From positions 1-25,248 of the forward strand of contig DATANR010000380.1 of assembly GCA_036266155.1 (NCBI GenBank): a stretch of DNA of 25,248 nt, in the 5' to 3' direction. The first letter of the stretch is position 1. Each line of letters begins with the position of its first letter. The stretch comes from SIAJ01 sp036266155. Its GTDB lineage: Bacteria > Planctomycetota > Planctomycetia > Gemmatales > Gemmataceae. This document shows positions 15,545 to 22,771 of this stretch, piece by piece. The notes beneath the pieces are model-generated. The model did not search any database. It was not told the origin of the DNA and was given only the letters and a program-made list of their open reading frames with translations. The position numbers were made by a program, and so were the translations under genes.

Positions 15545-16363
15545 TCAGGAATTTGGCGGCGCGATCTTGAGCGCTGCCTTAAAGAGGTCGGAGTTTTCAT
15601 CCTTGAGACCCAGTTGCCCAGCCCGAACGCGAGCTTCGTCGTGCAAACGAATCTCCGCTGTCCGGAAGTGTAGATACCAGGCCACGCCGGCCGCTTGCGG
15701 GTCCTGCCCATAAACGAACACCGACCGGGCCGACGTATCGCCGACGATACGGTTGAATTCGTCGATCCACTCGTTGGTCAGCATCTCGGGCGTGATCGGC
15801 AGGCTGATGAACTTCATATCGCGCTTTTCCACTTGCCCGCGATCGGTGTCGTCCATGTCTTGTGGCCGTTTGACGTGAACGATCGTCTTGTATCCCTTCG
15901 CCTTCAGCCAATCAAGGCCGTCGAGGTCCGGACGCTGGCCGGTATAGACCCCGTCCTTTACGCGCGTGAAGTCGACAATTCCCGTCGGCCGATCGGCGTT
16001 GTTCGCGGCCTTGGATTCTGGCTCGGCGGGCTTCGACGGCTTCGGCGTTTCAAAGTAATCGGGCTCGCGCAACACGGCGCCGCGCGACGGATTCGCCGGC
16101 GCGTATTCCGACTTCGACTTGCTCGGCGGTTCCGTTCCCGGCAGCAACAACTCGGAACTACTCGGACCAGGATCGGGGATCGAGCCACGCGGCACCGGGG
16201 CGGGCGGCGGTGGGCCAACCGGAATGCCGACCGGCGGAATGCTCGTCGTGCCCGGCGGCGGGCAGGCCGGCGGCGGCGGATTGCGATGGCAAATGCCGTT
16301 GCGGCAGCCAGCCGACAGAGCAAAGCCAAGGGCAAGCGTCAGGATCAAAGCGCGACGGTACAT
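15545..16363 (-). CDS. Lipoprotein with phosphatase-like domain lacking the catalytic Cys
   Basis: ATG at 16363 is preceded by GGAG with eight bases of spacing. The N-terminus (MYRRALILTLALGFALSAGC) is a lipoprotein signal with lipobox Cys20. A long Pro-rich linker (about 27-125) leads to a domain at about 130-235 that resembles DSP/DUF442-type protein phosphatases: DGVYTGQRPDLDGLDWLKAK and YKTIVHVKRP are typical. At the expected P-loop position the sequence reads VFVYGQDPQAAG, with neither the nucleophilic Cys nor the Arg of Cx5R. The domain is therefore predicted to be inactive, a binding pseudophosphatase, or to use another chemistry. It is likely anchored at the outer face of a membrane. 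On the minus strand TACAAT (16401-16396) could be a -10 box, but no good -35 is seen. Confidence 0.75.
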   Translation of the reverse strand: MYRRALILTLALGFALSAGCRNGICHRNPPPPACPPPGTTSIPPVGIPVGPPPPAPVPRGSIPDPGPSSSELLLPGTEPPSKSKSEYAPANPSRGAVLREPDYFETPKPSKPAEPESKAANNADRPTGIVDFTRVKDGVYTGQRPDLDGLDWLKAKGYKTIVHVKRPQDMDDTDRGQVEKRDMKFISLPITPEMLTNEWIDEFNRIVGDTSARSVFVYGQDPQAAGVAWYLHFRTAEIRLHDEARVRAGQLGLKDENSDLFKAALKIAPPNS

Positions 16364-16499
16364 GGCACGTCTCCGGACCGAACATGGGACATACGATTGT
16401 AAAACGGTAAATGCCGACCTCGACGCAACAGCCGGCAGAAACCGCGAAAGCGGCCCCGCGCGTGGGCGGGTTGTAGGGGTTAGGCAGGATGAAATGCGG

Positions 16500-16697
16500 T
16501 TACAGGAGAAATGCCACGGCTACGAGTAGCCCGGCCGTCAACAGCATGACCAGCAAGGCAACGCCCCAGGTCTGAGCCCAGGAGAGGGGATACAAATAAA
16601 TACCGCATTGCGGACAGGGGGCGGCGTCACCGGCGTCGAGCGGCTCCAGTTGGCCCTGCCAACGACACACTTGACATCGATAGGACCGCGAGCGCAC
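16500..16697 (-). CDS. Zinc-ribbon membrane protein, 65 aa
   Basis: A GTG start at 16697 gives a product with CQVC and CPQC pairs (about residues 8-31), a zinc ribbon, followed by one transmembrane helix (VALLVMLLTAGLLVAVAFLL) at the C-terminus. The zinc ribbon should lie in the cytoplasm. The gene begins 35 bases downstream of the DUF1549/DUF1553 gene stop and may be co-transcribed with it. No strong ribosome site is seen before the GTG. No family is recognised; small proteins of this design are common in planctomycetes, function unknown. Confidence 0.6.
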   Translation of the reverse strand: MRSRSYRCQVCRWQGQLEPLDAGDAAPCPQCGIYLYPLSWAQTWGVALLVMLLTAGLLVAVAFLL

Positions 16698-16732
16698 CGG
16701 TCGTCTTTCTCAATTCAAGCCGACCCTTCATC

Positions 16733-19222
16733 TCAATGCCGGAACAAAAACTCCCGCGTGTTCAGGATCGCCCAGAGGACATCTTCCCACGCCTTGCGCT
16801 TGTCCGCGCCTTTGGCGACGTGTGAGAGTGCCGGAGCGCGTTCAGCATCCGTTGCGGGTCGAGCGAGTGCCGCCAGATAGAGCGCGTCGAGAATTTCCTT
16901 CTCGCCCTTCTTCTCCGCGAGCAATTTGCCGAGGCGATTGTTCGGATTCCTGAGCTTGTCATTGATCGTCGGGCCGTTGATCAGTTGCAGGGCCTGGGCC
17001 AGGTTGCTGTCGCTTTCGCGTTCGCATTCACAGGCCAGTTCGCGGGCCGGCTGGCCGAAAGTCTTCAGGAACGGATGGTTCACTTCGCCGTCCGGGAGCT
17101 GGATGGCCCGCGTGCCCATTGGCAGGCCGGGAAATTTCTCGGGCACGGCCGTCACGTCGCACAGGGCATCGAGCAGTTGCTCGGCCGAGAGTAGCTTGGT
17201 TACCGTGTGCGAGAAATACTTGGCGTCGTCCTTGTTCGTGTCGTTCGGTGTCGCGCTGAGTTGATAGCTGCGTGACGTCATGACCGTCCGGATCAGCGCC
17301 TTCATGTCGAACTTCTTGGCGACGAAATCCTTGGCGAGCGCGTCGAGCAATTCGTCGTTGCTCGGCGGGTTCGATTCGCGGAAGTCGTCAACCGGATCGA
17401 CGATCCCCTTGCCCATCAGATGATACCAGACGCGGTTGACGATCGATCGAGCAAAGTAGGGATTCGTCGGCCCAGTGACCCACTCGGCAAACACCTCGCG
17501 GCGATCCGTGCCGGGCGGGATCGTCGGGGCCGCGCCTTTCAAGAACTTCGGGGCCATCGTCTTGAGCGAGCGCGGCTGGGTCACGTCGCCGTCGCGGACC
17601 GAGTAGACCACTTCGGCACCGACGTCATTCGGGTTCTTGGGCGGCGCGTTCGATTCCTTCTTCGTCTTCACGCGCGCGAACCATGCGGCCGTGCTGTAGT
17701 AATCGTCTTGCGTGATTGCTTCGAACGGGTGATTGTGACACTTCGCGCACTGCATGCGCACACCGAAGAAGAGCTGAGCCGTCGTCTCGGCCAGGCTCGT
17801 TGGCTCCTTGGCAATGCGATAATAATTGGCGGGCGGATTGGCATAGGTACTGCCGTTTGCCGTGAGCAGTTCGCGAATCATCGTGTCGATTGGCTCATTG
17901 CGTGACAAACAATCACGCAGCCAGAGTTGAAACGCCTCGACACCCTTCACCTGAATCGTCTTGCGGTTGGAACGCAAAACGTCGGACCATTTGAGCGCCC
18001 AGAAGTCGGCATACTCGGCTCGATTGAGCAGCGTGTCGATCAACTTGGCCCGTTTGTCGGCCGCCTTGTCGGCAACGAAGGCGGTAGATTCCTCCGGCGT
18101 CGGCAACAGACCACACAAGTCGAGGTAGGCTCGGCGAACATATTCCGGGTCCGTGCAAAGGTCGCTGGGCTGGATTGTCATCAGCTTGAGTTTGGCGAAA
18201 ACGTGCTTGTCGACATAATTCGTTTCCGGTGGATTCGACCAGACAAATCCAGGCCGCGGCTCCAGGTAGGTGAGGCGCACTGAGTTCATTTCTTCGAGAT
18301 AGCGGCAAAGGATCGCGACTTCGCCGGCCTGCTTGAATTCGACCAGGCCGTTCGGCGAAACGTCGGCAACCGCGGGATCGCTGGACGAGAAAACTGTCAA
18401 GCGTGTCACATCGCGCGTCGAGTTGTCGCTCAGGTGCGCCACGACCGCGAGTTGCTGCCACCGGGCCGGCGAATTGAGCACTCGAGCGCCCGGCAACACC
18501 TCAGCCTTCAACACCGTTGGCGCCGTCGGCGGGTCGTCGCGCATGCCCTCGCTGATCCACGCGGCAATTGCTTGGGCCGCCACCGTATCGAGACCGAAGC
18601 GTGCCCCACCCTCATGTGGCACACGGCCCAGTGCTTTTTGCAACAGCAAGCTCGCGAGGGCGTCTTGTTTATCAGTGCGACGGCCCCAGACGTCGCGCGT
18701 GAGTTGGATGAAATCGAGTGCGGGATCGAAGCCGCGCAAGCTCAAGCGGAAGCCGTTCTTGCCGCTGGGAGTGCCGTGACATGCGCCCGCGTTGCAGCCG
18801 CCGACGTTGAGTCCCGCAATAACATCCTGGCGAAAGCTCACGGGCCGCGGCTGGTCGAACTTCGTGGCCGCGACCGGCACCTTGACCGTCTGGCCGCCGA
18901 CCTGGACGGTCAATTGCGTGTTGGCATTGCGCTTGCCGCGGATGAAGCCGCCGGTCGTCTCCAGCAGGTCGGGGGTTTCATTTGTGTAAGTAGCGAACGC
19001 GGTGAGATCGCGGACTGTCCCATCCGCGTACTTGCCGGTCACGACCAACTGTTGCCCCGCTCGCGGGCCGTCGAGATTGACGGTCGCCGGCTTCACCTCC
19101 AGCGAAGTCGGCTGCCCGATCAGGCGAGCTTGTTCCTTGGGATCGGAAGGCAACCCCGCGAGTGCCAGGGCCGGAACGAGGCCCAAAGCAAGGACTGCAA
19201 GAATGTTGCGTGAAAGGTTCAT
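16733..19222 (-). CDS. PSCyt2/PSD1 (DUF1549/DUF1553) protein with Ig-like domains and haem motifs
   Basis: The 829-residue product starts with a signal peptide (ILAVLALGLVPALALAG, about 7-23). An Ig-like domain (about 40-120) and a second one (about 240-320) flank a segment with CNAGACH (143-149). PSCyt2 (DUF1549, about 335-530) contains YLDLCGLLPTPEES and ends with CAKCHNHP (492-499), a haem c-type CxxCH motif. PSD1 (DUF1553, about 570-800) has ANPYFARS-like NPYFARSIVNRVWYHLMG and SRSYQLSATPN. These modules occur together almost only in planctomycetes and relatives; proposed roles include redox-linked breakdown of complex carbohydrates at the cell surface, but this is not established for this protein. 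The CNAGACH motif has a four-residue gap, so haem binding there is doubtful. It diverges from the kinase gene across 360 bases. Confidence 0.85.
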   Translation of the reverse strand: MNLSRNILAVLALGLVPALALAGLPSDPKEQARLIGQPTSLEVKPATVNLDGPRAGQQLVVTGKYADGTVRDLTAFATYTNETPDLLETTGGFIRGKRNANTQLTVQVGGQTVKVPVAATKFDQPRPVSFRQDVIAGLNVGGCNAGACHGTPSGKNGFRLSLRGFDPALDFIQLTRDVWGRRTDKQDALASLLLQKALGRVPHEGGARFGLDTVAAQAIAAWISEGMRDDPPTAPTVLKAEVLPGARVLNSPARWQQLAVVAHLSDNSTRDVTRLTVFSSSDPAVADVSPNGLVEFKQAGEVAILCRYLEEMNSVRLTYLEPRPGFVWSNPPETNYVDKHVFAKLKLMTIQPSDLCTDPEYVRRAYLDLCGLLPTPEESTAFVADKAADKRAKLIDTLLNRAEYADFWALKWSDVLRSNRKTIQVKGVEAFQLWLRDCLSRNEPIDTMIRELLTANGSTYANPPANYYRIAKEPTSLAETTAQLFFGVRMQCAKCHNHPFEAITQDDYYSTAAWFARVKTKKESNAPPKNPNDVGAEVVYSVRDGDVTQPRSLKTMAPKFLKGAAPTIPPGTDRREVFAEWVTGPTNPYFARSIVNRVWYHLMGKGIVDPVDDFRESNPPSNDELLDALAKDFVAKKFDMKALIRTVMTSRSYQLSATPNDTNKDDAKYFSHTVTKLLSAEQLLDALCDVTAVPEKFPGLPMGTRAIQLPDGEVNHPFLKTFGQPARELACECERESDSNLAQALQLINGPTINDKLRNPNNRLGKLLAEKKGEKEILDALYLAALARPATDAERAPALSHVAKGADKRKAWEDVLWAILNTREFLFRH

Positions 19223-19582
19223 GAGAGGACCCGTCTAATGCGGTTCGTGGCGGGAGTTCGGTCAGGCAGGCAAAGCAGTGGCAGGCGGGCGAGCAGAAGC
19301 TGTGGCGGGGCTGTGAGCAGTTGGTGAATAGTCTACACCGACTGTGCAAGCGATGCGACTGGAATCGCGGAAATTTGCAGGTCCCCACAGTTTCCAGGAA
19401 CATTCGGCTGGGTATTTGCGGGTAACTTGTCGGTAACGATCGCACAAAGATGACCTGAGAGTCGTCTGAATAGGTAGACGTTGCCGGCGAATTACCTGGC
19501 AACTGCCGAGCGCAAGCAAACTCGCCGCAGTCGTTATTCCCGACCCCTTGTCGGGCCGGAGGCCGGATTGAGCGGATCGACC
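19223..19582. promoter_or_regulatory. Divergent promoter region
   Basis: No gene is supported here. The stretch must contain the promoters for the DUF1549/DUF1553 gene and the second kinase. It holds a direct repeat GGGTAAC-N6-CGGTAAC near 19421-19440, and GGAACATT upstream of it resembles an ECF-type -35 element; a matching -10 is not convincing. CGGTAAC also occurs in the hairpins at 6061-6086. Confidence 0.3.
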
Positions 19583-20923
19583 ATGACGCAGCCGTCGCCG
19601 CGTGTAGATGCGCGGGAATTTCTCGAACACATCGTGACCAGCGGCCTGATGGACCGCGACGAAGTGACGCGCGCCCTCGAGAGCCTACCGGCGACTGACA
19701 AGGCAAAGACGATTGCTCGCCATCTGGTCGATGCCGGCAAACTGACGCGTTTTCAAGCGGAACGTTTGCTGATCGGCGTGACGGACGGCTTCATCCTCGG
19801 TCAATACCGCGTCCTCGAAGAGCTGGGTCGCGGGGCGATGGGCCGAGTCTACAAGGCTGTCCATCAGACGATGGGCCGATTCGTCGCGCTCAAGGTATTG
19901 GCGCCTGAGTTGATCAGAACTGAGAAGGCACGCGATCTATTCCAACGCGAGGTCAAAGCCGCGGCCCGATTAAATCATCCGAACATCGTCACCGCGTTCG
20001 ATGCGTATCTCTCCGGCGATCGCTACTTCCTCGTGATGGAGTATGTTGACGGCCCCAATCTGTCGCAACTCGTCAAGGAGCAGGGTTCGCTGCCGGTCGA
20101 GCAAGCGTGCGAGTACATCCGCCAAACTGCCGTCGGTCTGGACTATGCTCACCAGCTGGGTTTGATCCATCGCGACATCAAGCCCAGCAATCTGCTTGTT
20201 CAACAGACGACATCGGGCCCGCAGGTCAAGATGCTCGATTTCGGACTGGCGCTCGTCAGCGCCGGTGAGAGCGGCGACAACGTGTTCGGCGTCGGCACAA
20301 CGAACACCGTGCTCGGAACGCCGGACTACGTGTCGCCTGAACAGGCGCGCGATCAATACGACGTGGACGGCCGGTCGGACCTCTACTCGCTCGGCTGCAC
20401 CTTTTATTATCTGTTGACGGGTGTGACTCCATTTGCGGGGGGGTCGGGAATTGAGAAGCTGATGCGGCATGGTTCGGAGCCGCCCATTCCGGTGCGCAAC
20501 AAGCGCGCCGATGTTCCCGAGGCCGTGGCGGCAATCGTGCACAAGCTGCTCGAAAAAGATCCGAAGGACCGATACCAGACCGCGGGCGCCTTGGCTGCCG
20601 AACTCGCATCGGTGGTTGGCAAGAAAGCCGATTGGAGTGCCCCGGCACGATCCCGTCCCAAAGTGCGGCCTGAGGGCGGCGTCTCGCTGGCGTCCTCGAG
20701 TGAAGATCCGTGGGAAAATGTCGAACTCGACGACCAGCCATCGGCGAGCACTATACCGACGGCAGCGATGTCGACGCGCGAGACGCCCGCGCCGCGCCGG
20801 CCGAATCCGCGGCGAAAGAAAGCGATCTGGCCCTTTGTTCTGCTGGCGGCTTTGTTGGCATTTGGCGTCGTTGCCGGCGTCGGCTTGGCCGTGCGTTATC
20901 TGGTGAACCACATCGCTCAGTGA
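19583..20923 (+). CDS. Ser/Thr protein kinase with a C-terminal membrane anchor
   Basis: ATG at 19583 is chosen because the upstream in-frame start at 19481 would add an Arg-rich, non-conserved stretch; the product is 446 residues. The N-terminal module (about 10-68, GKLTRFQAERLLIG) is also found on the larger kinase. The Hanks-type kinase domain (about 74-342) is intact: GRGAMGRV, Lys104 in VALK, Asp198 in HRDIKPSN, DFG (219-221) and SPEQ (251-254). A linker rich in Pro/Ser/Arg leads to a transmembrane helix at about 415-438 (WPFVLLAALLAFGVVAGVGL) with only a few residues after it, so no outside sensor is attached. It should phosphorylate Ser/Thr in cytoplasmic proteins. It converges with the anti-sigma/sigma pair, 10 bases from the anti-sigma stop. 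Confidence 0.9.
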   Translation: MTQPSPRVDAREFLEHIVTSGLMDRDEVTRALESLPATDKAKTIARHLVDAGKLTRFQAERLLIGVTDGFILGQYRVLEELGRGAMGRVYKAVHQTMGRFVALKVLAPELIRTEKARDLFQREVKAAARLNHPNIVTAFDAYLSGDRYFLVMEYVDGPNLSQLVKEQGSLPVEQACEYIRQTAVGLDYAHQLGLIHRDIKPSNLLVQQTTSGPQVKMLDFGLALVSAGESGDNVFGVGTTNTVLGTPDYVSPEQARDQYDVDGRSDLYSLGCTFYYLLTGVTPFAGGSGIEKLMRHGSEPPIPVRNKRADVPEAVAAIVHKLLEKDPKDRYQTAGALAAELASVVGKKADWSAPARSRPKVRPEGGVSLASSSEDPWENVELDDQPSASTIPTAAMSTRETPAPRRPNPRRKKAIWPFVLLAALLAFGVVAGVGLAVRYLVNHIAQ

Positions 20924-20933
20924 CGTTGACTGA

Positions 20934-21437
20934 TTACGCGGCCTCATCGAACATCGGCGCGATCAAGAGCGCCGTGCAACCGCCGACCGACCATTGTTCG
21001 ATGTGGACCGTGCCGGCCTCGGAGCGTTGATAGTCGCCAGCCCAAAGTACGTTGCCGTCGGCGCCGTGCAGATCGCCCTCTAGCAGGTAAACTTCTTCGA
21101 CGCCGGGATGAGGATGTTCGGGCAAGCGCCCGCCGGCAACTAGCCGCAACAACATCGTGACTCGTTGATTCGCCTTGTCCACATACAAGACGCGGCGTGA
21201 CAGTCCCGGCACCAGCCAGTCTTCCCACGGTCCGTCGGCTGCCGTCTTCACGTACGGCCGCGGTTCGATTGCCGTCAGGCTCATCAATCGCGCGCGCATG
21301 TCAGGCGGCGGCGGGACCGGCCTTGCCATTCGAGCCAGCGCAACGACGACCGCGTCCGCCTCTCGACACAGCGCAGGATCGGCCTGTGTCGGCCCGAACA
21401 GGGCCAAGTCGGCGAGGTCAGTGAAGTCTGGCGTCAC
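20934..21437 (-). CDS. ChrR-like cupin anti-sigma factor
   Basis: The 167-residue product starts with GTG at 21437, overlapping the sigma gene stop (GTGA), a classic coupling arrangement. The C-terminal half is a cupin of the ChrR type: EHPHPGVEEVYLLEGD (107-122) gives His108, His110 and Glu114, and His145 (TVHIEQW) completes a likely metal site. The N-terminal part (about 1-60) is helical, as in anti-sigma domains that bind the sigma factor, but holds one Cys only (C24) and lacks the HxxxCxxC zinc motif of the usual ZAS domain. In Rhodobacter ChrR responds to singlet oxygen; the signal here is unknown. It likely controls the sigma factor encoded upstream and so the same operon. Confidence 0.8.
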   Translation of the reverse strand: MTPDFTDLADLALFGPTQADPALCREADAVVVALARMARPVPPPPDMRARLMSLTAIEPRPYVKTAADGPWEDWLVPGLSRRVLYVDKANQRVTMLLRLVAGGRLPEHPHPGVEEVYLLEGDLHGADGNVLWAGDYQRSEAGTVHIEQWSVGGCTALLIAPMFDEAA

Positions 21438-21979
21438 GCGGAAAGTCCTTCCATCGGTTCAAGCAGTTTACGCAATTTCATCATGCCCAAGCGAATTCGT
21501 GTTTTTGCCGTGCCGACCGGGATGGCGAGCCGCTCGGCAACTTGTTCATACGTCAAACCACCAAAGTATGCCATCTGAATCGCAAGCTGCTGATCTGCCG
21601 GCAGTTGCGCCAGGGCACCAGTGATGGCACATTGGCACTCGGCAAGTTCGACCGCCGCCTCCGCCTCAGGTAGTACGGGCTGTTCGGGCAATTCGGATGT
21701 CGTCGGCACCGGTTGGCGACGCAATCGATCCAGGGCGCGCGACCGGGACATCATGACCAGCCAGCCGAGCGGCGACGATCGCTCCGCATCGAATCGGCCC
21801 GCCTGTCGCCAGACTTGCAAGAAAATCTCTTGTAATACGTCCTCGGCGTCGGACGCCTCATGCAGCATTTTCTTCAGCAAACCAAAGACCGTGGCGGCAT
21901 GCCGATCGTAGAAGGCGGCAAACGCCTCTCGATCGCCGGCGGCGACGGCTCGCAGAAGCTCGGCATCCGAACACTGCAT
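21434..21979 (-). CDS. ECF-type RNA polymerase sigma factor
   Basis: The first ATG, at 21979, is chosen over TTG at 22009; the product is 181 residues, usual for ECF sigma factors. Region 2 is clear (DAEDVLQEIFLQVWRQAG, then PLGWLVMMSRSRALDRLRR) and region 4 follows (LPADQQLAIQMAYFGGLTY, then EQVAERLAIPVGTAKTRIR). The sigma factor directs RNA polymerase to stress or envelope genes. It precedes and overlaps the ChrR-like anti-sigma gene, so the pair is probably one operon with autoregulation. The sequence resembles the SigK/RpoE group that pairs with ChrR-like anti-sigmas. The leader contains an 8-bp inverted repeat at 22000-22032. No good ribosome site is seen. Confidence 0.9.
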   Translation of the reverse strand: MQCSDAELLRAVAAGDREAFAAFYDRHAATVFGLLKKMLHEASDAEDVLQEIFLQVWRQAGRFDAERSSPLGWLVMMSRSRALDRLRRQPVPTTSELPEQPVLPEAEAAVELAECQCAITGALAQLPADQQLAIQMAYFGGLTYEQVAERLAIPVGTAKTRIRLGMMKLRKLLEPMEGLSA

Positions 21980-21999
21980 GGCGATACCGTACCGATCGG

Positions 22000-22032
22000 C
22001 CGTCAACAACTCAAGATGGAGAAAGTTGACGG
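22000..22032. promoter_or_regulatory. 8-bp inverted repeat in the sigma/haemoglobin divergent region
   Basis: CCGTCAAC (22000-22007) is the exact reverse complement of GTTGACGG (22025-22032), with 17 bases between. It lies 20 bases before the sigma factor start and 103 bases before the haemoglobin start. It fits an operator for a dimeric regulator that controls one or both genes; no regulator is assigned. Confidence 0.4.
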
Positions 22033-22134
22033 ACGAGCAATCCGCGACCGAGCGCTCCCGCGTAGAGATCGTGACGAGGAAAGCTGGTGCGGCACGAAGC
22101 CATCTTGGTCACACGTCTCATTTGGAGTCTGCCG

Positions 22135-22731
22135 ATGTTCACTACCGCATTTGCCAGTCTGACGGTTTGCTGCTGTTGCTGGTTTGGTTGCTGCAAGCCC
22201 AGCCACCAGCCGGTGTACGTCTACCCTGCTCCGTACTATGGTCCGGCGATCGTCAATCCGGGTACTCCCATGCCGCATCACGATGCGGTCATGGAGAAAA
22301 AGGCGATGCCGACGGACACCCCCAAGAAGTCCGATGCGCCCAAGGAAAAGTCGCTTTACGAACGGCTTGGCGGCGAGGCGGCGATCAAAGCGGTCGTCGA
22401 CGACTTTGTTGCCCGTGCGGCCGGTAACCCGAAAGTGAACTTCACGCGTAAAGGCACCGACAAGGAATGGAAGCCAACGCCGGAGAATGTTGAACACGTG
22501 AAGAAAGGACTCGTCGATCTCGTGGGCATGGTGACTGGCGGCCCGCAAAAATACACGGGCGGCAGCATGAAGGATGTCCATAAGGGAATGAAGATCACGC
22601 AAGACGAATTCAACGCGCTTGCGGCGGACTTGAAAGCGACGCTCGACAAGTTCAAAGTGCCGGCCAAGGAACAGGACGAACTGATGAAGATCGTCGGCTC
22701 AACGGCCGGCGACATCGTTGAAAGGAAGTGA
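22135..22731 (+). CDS. Truncated haemoglobin-like protein with a Cys-rich N-terminus
   Basis: ATG at 22135 has GGAG seven bases upstream (22124-22127), better than an in-frame start at 22087. The 198-residue product has a short hydrophobic N-terminus with CCCCWFGCC (12-20), which may act as a lipid or membrane anchor, then a Pro/Tyr-rich linker (about 22-70). Residues 73-198 are a group 1 truncated haemoglobin fold: SLYERLGGEAAIKAVVDDF, TGGPQKYTGG and VHKGMKIT, giving the proximal His149. The usual B10 Tyr, expected right after DDF, is replaced by Val92, and the E11 Gln position by Leu126, so the distal pocket has lost its usual polar residues. Haem binding is likely; ligand chemistry (O2, NO) may differ. 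It diverges from the sigma operon. Confidence 0.8.
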   Translation: MFTTAFASLTVCCCCWFGCCKPSHQPVYVYPAPYYGPAIVNPGTPMPHHDAVMEKKAMPTDTPKKSDAPKEKSLYERLGGEAAIKAVVDDFVARAAGNPKVNFTRKGTDKEWKPTPENVEHVKKGLVDLVGMVTGGPQKYTGGSMKDVHKGMKITQDEFNALAADLKATLDKFKVPAKEQDELMKIVGSTAGDIVERK

Positions 22732-22745
22732 CACTCTTTGCCGAT

Positions 22746-22771
22746 GGGTGGGTCAGGCCTTTGGCCCACCC
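22746..22771. terminator. Hairpin between convergent genes
   Basis: GGGTGGGTC (22746-22754) pairs with GGCCCACCC (22763-22771) with one mismatch. It lies 14 bases after the haemoglobin stop and overlaps the stop of the convergent pseudouridine synthase gene. There is no T-tract on either side, so it may act as a bidirectional terminator only weakly. Confidence 0.4.

Noticed and set aside
18434..19213. 259-codon plus frame
   Set aside because: Antisense of the DUF1549/DUF1553 protein N-terminal half.
19970..20947. 325-codon minus frame
   Set aside because: Antisense of the second kinase; His/Arg-rich and without motifs.
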